Positions 52,160-60,800 of a DNA stretch of 64,000 nt are shown piece after piece; positions within the stretch are counted from its first letter, which is position 1, and each line of letters starts with the position of its first letter. The DNA is from Trichobilharzia szidati (lineage: Eukaryota > Platyhelminthes > Trematoda > Strigeidida > Schistosomatidae): positions 144,246,920-144,310,919 of the forward strand of contig OX235279.1 in the NCBI GenBank assembly GCA_944472155.2. Direction: 5' to 3'. A program made the position numbers and the translations under genes. The notes beneath the pieces are model-generated. The model did not search any database and had not been told where the DNA came from. It saw nothing but the letters and a program-made list of their open reading frames with translations.

Positions 52160-55100
52160 ACGTATTAATCAATATATATTAGCCCTGCATAATATATTTT
52201 TTGTATTTGAGATTAATCCTACATACTCTTCATGTAAACTATTTTAGGCATTCAACTTATCCTCTCCCCTATAATATTAATGCATACGACCATCAATATC
52301 ATTAGTAATAGTAATCATAATAATAATAAAGTTATCAATATGGTATTATTTAATACAACCATTTGGAAAATATTTCTATTCTATCAAATAAGGTGAAAAA
52401 AAATGATAAAGGATATAATGGAAATTTGAACTCTCATCTGTAATTAGAGAATCAAATGTTTGCCTGCATTCTAGGAGAAACTGAAATGAAAAAGCAAAAA
52501 TATGAAAGCTTAGGTTATTATTTCATGAATTGATATCAACAAGCGAGACTGTTGAACGGCAAGAAATACTAGGAGGTCGGTTTTTGTTAGCTGAGAATTC
52601 CACTGGTAAGAAAGAAAAGGTCATAGAACTCCCTTCCGCTTTCAACTCCCCCCCCCCCCCATATCTCTCGCTGCAGCTGCGGAGGCGACTGAAACATGAT
52701 AGCTCTGTACTCTTTAGTTTGAAATGATTCTCTAAATGATGTCGGATTTATGACAAAATCCTATTTGAAATCCTACTACTGGAACACTTGAAAAAAATAA
52801 AATACGCTGATAGTACTATCTGAGCAAATATTGGCTAACTGACTGGTAATCGAGTACAGTAGGATAAAGGCGATTGGAGTTGGAAAGAGACATGAGTCAC
52901 CAATGGGATCAGATCATCGCTCTACTTCCCTGTACACATTCATAGGTAAGTTGACTAACAGTTACGAACATTTGCAACCGCATAGCATAGTGTTGTCAGT
53001 CATTCTTGATAAGAATCGCATTTAAAGACCTACAATGTTTCAGCACAAGAAGTAAGTGAATCGATGTATGGACATGGTTATATGTGATCCTTTATTATTC
53101 AACGTATTAGGAAGTATTATTGAGCAACACGGGTGTTGCTGAGAATGTTCGTACAAGGAAAATCGATATCCTCTTCCCCTAAAAGTCAACAAGTGAATCA
53201 CAGCTTTTAAGTCTACGGTGTACAGATGAAATTTGAAATCCGTAAACCAATATGGAGGAAATACTTTTTGATATTGTTGTGTTCTGTGAGCTATATCTAG
53301 AGATGGGTGGTTTAATTATGGAACGTTGTTTGTTCGTCTGCACAAAGAATACCCTAGAACTCTTAGAAGCCAAGTACTCATTACAATTTGTAAATAACAG
53401 GCATGTCTGTATTACATCAAATCGATGATACAGTTAGTACCAATAGGTGTGAATACAACGATAGAAAGGAAAATCTCCGGGTCCAACTAATTATTATTAA
53501 TCCCTTGAGTTCCGAGTGGAACATAGGGCTTCGACAACACAAGTTGGCAGAAGAAGCTGACAGAGAAGCAAGGACGTCAAGTAAACATTTTTTTCCTTCA
53601 CGTTCCCCAGTGGAACATAGGGCTTCAAGCTAGTGGCTTGAAGTTTCTGTAGCAGTGTTTATTTTTACAGGATGGGTTTGCTAGCCCCATGCCCAACCTT
53701 TCCTCTTTACCTGCATTATTTCTGGCGTAATGAGGTAAAGGAGTGCGTCCGCCGGGGACCGAACTCCGAACCATGTGCATGGTCGGCGAGCGTCCTAACC
53801 ACTGTGCCACGGACGCACTCAAGTAAACATACAGAAGACAAAAGTGATGAAGATCACCAACCAACAAATCAACCAGTAATAACAGGAAGCACCAATCACT
53901 ATGGACGGAAGAAATTTGACAGACATCACTTCCCTCACTTTTCTAGGCGGCAATGTTTCAAATACAGGGGATGAACCAGCCGGAAACCCACAGCCCAACA
54001 CACACACACTGAAAAAACTGTTGACTGACATCACGCGTCAGGCTACCGCTCGAGTTGAACCCGAATAGGAAACGACTAGTTGGACACGTGGGTTCGAGCA
54101 TGACACGGAGGAGATCGTGTGAAGAGATGACAGCTAATGAGTAGTCAGCTAAAGAAAGAGGACTGCACTGAGAAGGATGAAATGCAGATGTGTTTTGATT
54201 CCCCCCCCCTCCACCCCTCAACTTATGACCACATCGAAGCGACTGAATAGTGATAGTCATCAAAATTTCATTATGACAAGTTGCAATTATTAATCTGACT
54301 TAAACTCATTTAGTTTTCATTCTTCCAATGTACCTGACTACAGATAATATCACTTTTCATAATAAACTTGACTACATCTCTTCACTTATTCACAGAATTA
54401 ATCCATAATTGGAAGAAAACAATAGCAAGGCATAGAACAGAATCGAAATGCATCCATTTTATTTCGTCGATAGTTTACCAACTGCTTACCTCCTTGCCTT
54501 ATTATTTCACTTTTCTCCTAATGCTTGCTACTAATACTAATACTCTTAGTGTGCAGGAAGAAAAGATAACAAAACAGAGAGTGTGCCTTTACATTAATCA
54601 CTAATATGTAACATGCATGGAATAAATTTATTATTCAATTAGTATAAAAACACAAATAGACCACCACCAGAGTTGCCTGACGCCATCTATATACAACACA
54701 CGCATTGATGATAAAGTTCAATTTGGTTTATTCAGATCACACAGTCTTCGTATGCAAGAACAGCTCATGCAGAATAAGCTGTTCTTAGAACTCACACACA
54801 CACACACATAGGTACATAAACATCAACAGGCATACGAAGACAGATTCTGTTATCTTAAGGTAGAGATTATAAATCATATGATATGTAATAATTATCATGG
54901 AAAATAAACACATTTGTTTCCTGTCTTTGTCCTAAATCGCCTCTCTCTCTCTCTTAATTACATAAAACAAAACAGAACAACACAATACAAGACACACAAC
55001 ACACAGACACACCTGCAGACAACTTTTTTCAATTTAAGAAAAGAACTTACATTCATCAAATGCAATTTCTGCAAGGTGTACATTTGATTACGAAATATTT

Positions 55101-57818
55101 TCCAGTCATCGTTATCCCTTTTTGTTGATAATGTAGAGAAAAAGGAGAAAACAATGAGACAAAGTCAGTGAACAGAAGACATAAATAGTAGTATTAGATT
55201 ACACTTCATTTAAGCAACCATAAGAGAACTCTACTACTGATAGCGATTTCGATCACTTGCAGCACAGCACACCAAATATTTACACACTTAGCATTCAGGT
55301 CATATAGCTCACTCAATTCCCGACAAACTTTGTAATCTGCTAGTGATGAATTGGATCGGGTCCCAGTGGCTGAATGGTCTATGGGGTCACCCTGTAACCA
55401 GAGGGTTCTGGGTCAGAACGTCACCGGGTACGGACTGATGAGGAGTCCCAAACGAGGACGAAATAGCTGTACTCCAGTACTCCCTGTTGGCTTTCCAATG
55501 GTTCTCTAGCTGACGTCAGCTTGTGATCAAATCTGCAATCAACCAATCAAATCCTTGCAAATGACGCATTTAACACTATGTATTATCAGTTTATCCAATG
55601 AGCTGTCCAGAATTCATGTGGATTAAACTGATTCGTTTCTCTGGACTACGTGTAATCGCAGTCCAACTCATCAAATGAGCGAACCGACTGTCCAGGGGTG
55701 TTTGGGTAACTTAGCGAACACTACTTCTTGATGTAGGTAGTTTTCAACGATTCACAGTTGATGTAACACTGGAATTATGCAACACACTGTCTTCGCATTT
55801 GTTGATAAAAACACTTTAGCAGTAAATGAAGTGTTTTATCAGAAATAAGATAAGTCATTTGAAAGAATTCTAAGAGAATCCTGCTTTAAACAAGCAGTGC
55901 AGAATTCATGCCCTGTGTCGAATATGTCATAGTCATAAAATTATGATAAGTTTGATGGCAACAGATGCAATCATCCTAAAATATTTAGAATTCTATAACA
56001 TTTAACAAGACTGCAATTACTTATTTGAAGAGATTATAACTGATGTGTTGAAAGGCATTCGAACTAAGTGGTGCTAGTCCTTAAAAAAAAAGACCGAGTA
56101 GACAATCACACGAAGGATGTTCATTTGTTCACTCTTTCTGTCTCTCTCTCTCGTTCACCTCTTTCCTTATTTGAGATATCTTGTTTATTTTCATATCACT
56201 ATAATCGTTTGTGAATCAGCAATCCAACTGATGATACTGTTAAATACTATGGTACTAAATACTATCTCAGAAAAGATCAGCAGGAAGGAACTCTGGGAAC
56301 GAACCAACCAAGAACCTGTAACCCAACAAGTATGTCGAAGTAAATGGAGATGAATCGGACACAGGTTGAGAAAATCGTTGACTGGCTCGAGTAGACCCCC
56401 TAATGGGAAACGACGAGTTGGACACGTGGGTTCGAGAATGACATGAAGGAGATCGTAAGAGAAGAAGATGAGAATTTATTGGCAATCGTGAAACCAGCAA
56501 AGAAGGAGTGTAGAGAGCAGGATGAAATGGAGATGTGTTGTTGAAGGCCTATGTTCCACTCGGAATCTAAGCAAATAGTAATAGTATGAACGCCTAGAAA
56601 ATAATAATCAACACGGAGATGATTAGTATGCAGATAACACGTCTACGCTTCCATAACCCTGAGGTGTGTCATCGAACTGACAATTATTTCAGTTTGCAGT
56701 AAAAACCGGTAGACATAATTGCAAAAAAAAAAGAAACATAAAATACCAATTAACTCATACCAAGGTTTAGGATAACGACCAGCTTCTAATTTAAACTTCG
56801 TTAATGTTATGTAGATGAGGTGGAGTAATTTACTTTCCTAATTGCAAAAGACGGAAAAAAAGACAGATAAACAGGTAGAAAAGTAAAATATTAACAACTA
56901 AGAAAAATTTCTAGCTTATCACATTCTTCCTAAATCATAACTATACTTAAGTAGGACGAAATATGGTCGTATAAGTACAGTCTTCCAGTCTGGAACAATC
57001 ATTAGATATGAAGTGTTTGAACTACTCCCTGAGTATATAAATCGTTTGACTTTTGTACCGATCACCATTTTGAAAGCCACAACAAACATGACTATGATTT
57101 GTAGGGTTTAAAGCTGTGAGTGATACCTTGGGAAAAACAACCGTCTAACGAAGTGGTGGTCATTATTTTGAGATTTATCACACAACAACAATATAGAGAT
57201 ACAATATTATCGTTATGATTATGATTACCCGTTCCTTGCGTCCCGAGTGCACATCTCTGTTATCAGTTTCAGCTAGCTCCACAAGCGGTTACTTCTTCTT
57301 CTTCATATGATTACCTCCGTGTCGCCCTACAACGCTTAACTTGTTGCTAACCATTCGGCTTCCATTCGAGAATATGATGTAGTTTTATCAGAGTGTATCT
57401 AATTCGTCTCAATTTCCTTCTGCATATGCATTGGACAAGAGATTCTTGACTAGTGCGCTGCCTGCTTATATACTTGTCGTTCGGCCAGCTGAATTTCAGC
57501 ATAGAGAGAAAGTAGGTGTTGATAAAAGTCTGTGCAGTTGATTGTAAGAAATACTTCTGGTGACGCACGCGCGCCAAGTATCTGAACCATAGAGAAGCAC
57601 AGTACTTCACTTAGCTAAGTGTTGTACATATCCACATTGGTTTCAAAATCATAAAATGTTGTTTGTTTTGCTTCGCTGATCCCGAGTGGCTTTGAAAAAA
57701 CTCACCTGCTCCGCCTGTAGTTGAGGAGATGCTGCCCAAGTCAGATAGGTGAAACGGATGACTTCCCTTAGATTTCTCCTACTGATGATAATTGGTGTTA
57801 GTTGTTGGCATTTATATA

Positions 57819-57855
<37 letters not shown>

Positions 57856-60800
57856 GGTCGGAATAAGATGAGTGAAAAAGTTCGACCATTTCCAATACAG
57901 ACGAATATCAAGCTATCAACGTGTGAAAGATGAATCAACCACATTTGCAGTTCAGTAGAATTTAATGACCAGTGAAAATCCTACATAAATGTCTATCCAC
58001 CCGAAGGAAACTTCATTCGTGCAGTTATCATCTTAATGCTGACCTATAAAATGTTATCGATTGTTATAGCTCCCATAGACGACCTGGTAGAAAAGAGGAT
58101 GGATAGACTTTAATCTTCCTCTCGAAATGCTCGCATGTGACCACGCATTCATAGCCTCTGTTAGCCAAAACCCATTCACCGGCTGCACGGGACAGTGTTC
58201 CTCACAAAATTATAAGGGCGAATGTGTCTGGCCCTTACAGCCGGACTGGAAGCTGGAAAACTTTCATTCCAAACCAGTGGTGTACATTGACTCCAGAACC
58301 AGAAAAGAACGAATAGGGTGCGAACGTGGTTTGGATACCAGCAAACATTTGGAACGTAGCTCCTGGCGCTAGTCCACTGCTTTGTGGATTAGACTTTAAG
58401 ACAAAGGCTAAGCAGTGGTTCCTTAAGACAACTGCGTGATTCCGTCCGGGTCGTATCTGAATCCTCACACAAATTATGCGATTTTGTGTAATGCATCTTT
58501 TGGCGTCCATAATGTACCTGATTTGCGTTTTAATACTAAATAAACAGTCCTTTTTCACAAATGACTGGTTCCTAACTTTTTCAAATTTAGACTTAACGCA
58601 GTTTTCTTATACTCTCAGTGGTCTGAAACAGATGGATATGAAGAACATTTAGAACAAAACATTTATACTACTCATGAGTAGCACGAAATATCTAACGAAA
58701 ATTCTTAATTTAAACGTAAAGGCGGTGAAAGGCACAGTGAGAAAAATCAGTGTATACAGTCTTCCACTAAGAAGCACAAATAACTGATAAATTCCAAGTA
58801 TCTTCTATGTTTGGTTCAAGATTCTGGAACATGCTATCCCCTAAAGGGTTGATAAACCTCAATGGTAAATAGGTACTGTAGAATCAACCAATACCAGTAA
58901 TCTGTCTGTCTCTCTTCAGGAATGACAGTCAATTAAAGCGAATAGATTTATAATATAAACAGTCACTTGAAAGTTTCAAGTACTTCACATCTAGAAGTTA
59001 AGTAAAAAGAATACAATGAGGAGTTCCATGAAGATCAATGTTGTGTTTACATTCTTAAAAAGAAAGCTCGATTTACACAGACAACCCTAAAAAAACAAGT
59101 TAAGAGAATTAATCCCCTTATGAGAAGTGAGTATCCCTACTTGTACTGTATCATGAAGACAACAAACACGAACTTGTAATACACTGATACATGCTGGTAT
59201 TTTAAAGACTTCAACAAAAAACAGCAACTATGTGTGTAAGATCAATTCAATTCCTATCCTTGAATCAAGTCAACCTGTCCCGGATCAGCCTAGCATTGTT
59301 GCAACACAATTATCCATGCCCAACGTGTCTATCCCACCCTGTTTAATTAACTGTGTATGTGTGTTTTTACTTCTATCCTTTTAGTCAGACAGTTGAACTC
59401 ATGACCCAATCAGAGTATTTTGTGAACTGTTATTTTGCTGACCCATGTCTTATTTGTACTATTATGTTGAGTTTATCTTATTTATTGATTGGTTAAGTAG
59501 CCAATTAAATTCTATCTTTGTGCCTATGCTTTGTTTATCTCTTACTTGGGTTCATTCTTCTACTGACTGCTTACCTGAACGGTCGTGTCTGATCCGGCTA
59601 GTTCGTAATTTTGGCTTTAACGTTATTCCGCTCTGATAGCGGTTCCTTGCTTTCTGTTAAGCATTGTGTATTGTACTCTTGAAACCGTTAAGTACTGTAA
59701 GCGCAATATCGCTTGAAATTAAGTCACGCGTAGATAGAGGCTATCCCGGTCCAGATCAAACAAGAAGCCGGTCACTGTTTCTACGGTACTATTAATAAAC
59801 AAATCAATTAATATAAATACAACAAACCTTAACGGTTTCAAGAGTACAATACACAATGCTTAACAGAAAGCAAGGAACCGCTACCAGAGCGGAATAACGT
59901 TAAAGCCAAAATTACGAACTAGCCGGATCAGACACGACCGTTCAGGTAAGCAGTCAGTAGAAGAATGAACCCAAGTAAGAGATAAACAAAGCATAGGCAC
60001 AAAGATAGAATTTAATTGGCTACTTAACCAATCAATAAATAAGATAAACTCAACATAATAGTACAAATAAGACATGGGTCAGCAAAATAACAGTTCACAA
60101 AATACTCTGATTGGGTCATGAGTTCAACTGTCTGACTAAAAGGATAGAAGTAAAAACACACATACACAGTTAATTAAACAGGGTGGGATAGACACGTTGG
60201 GCATGGATAATTGTGTTGCAACAATGCTAGGCTGATCCGGGACAGGTTGACTTGATTCAAGGATAGGAATTGAATTGATCTTACAATGTGCATCCGGCCA
60301 CAAGGAGTAGTGTCCAGTTGTGAGAACACCTACCTTTCCACACTTAACCTTGAGATTAGAAGACCAGACAATCACTAAAATAGAAGAGGAGTATCCAAAT
60401 CCAAAAGATTTTTTTGATTAATAAAACAAAATGAACATTGAATGCTTTAAGAAGTAATTATTTCTTGACAATTCTTCGGAAATACATGCTCACCACCTTG
60501 TAAAGAAATGTACCCCAGACTACCGGGTTTTAACACTAGTCTGTTACAATGAAGTTACTGCGATGAAGCCTAACTGCCCATACTTTCCGAATGTTGGATT
60601 CGCTAACAGGAAATAAAATCAGCTTTACAATGACTTTGGGTTCAAAAACACTATCTCAGATTGTGTTTAACTTTTGTATTAGACTCTGATAGACCTTTTT
60701 GGCCTAACGGTCATAAATATGAACTTCTAACTAATGAACAGCGTATTTACACTCTGTGAACCAATACTGGATAAAATTCATGCGGACAATGAAGAGTTGT

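Larger units (their letters stand above)
53546..54240 (+). mobile_element. RTE-type LINE, family 1, split by a SINE
   Basis: AAGAAGCTGACAGAGAAGCA resumes after the SINE as ACAGAAGACAAAAGTGATGA, giving the K(R)QTEEAD...EKTEVMKIT region; then [16 protein letters not shown] and the end near 54180. Interrupted exactly at a 12-bp target duplication (53577-53588 and 53819-53830). Confidence 0.85.

Noticed and set aside
53745..53816. Free-standing tRNA gene
   Set aside because: Cloverleaf ends pair, but it is continuous with a SINE body and tail inside a target duplication.
58127..58372. 81-codon plus frame with several Cys residues as a secreted peptide
   Set aside because: No signal peptide, no start context, overlapped by a longer frame on the other strand, and no similarity recognised.
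59445..60075. Two identical 63-64-codon genes in opposite orientation
   Set aside because: They are the same non-coding palindrome arm read on each strand; no domain or codon bias.
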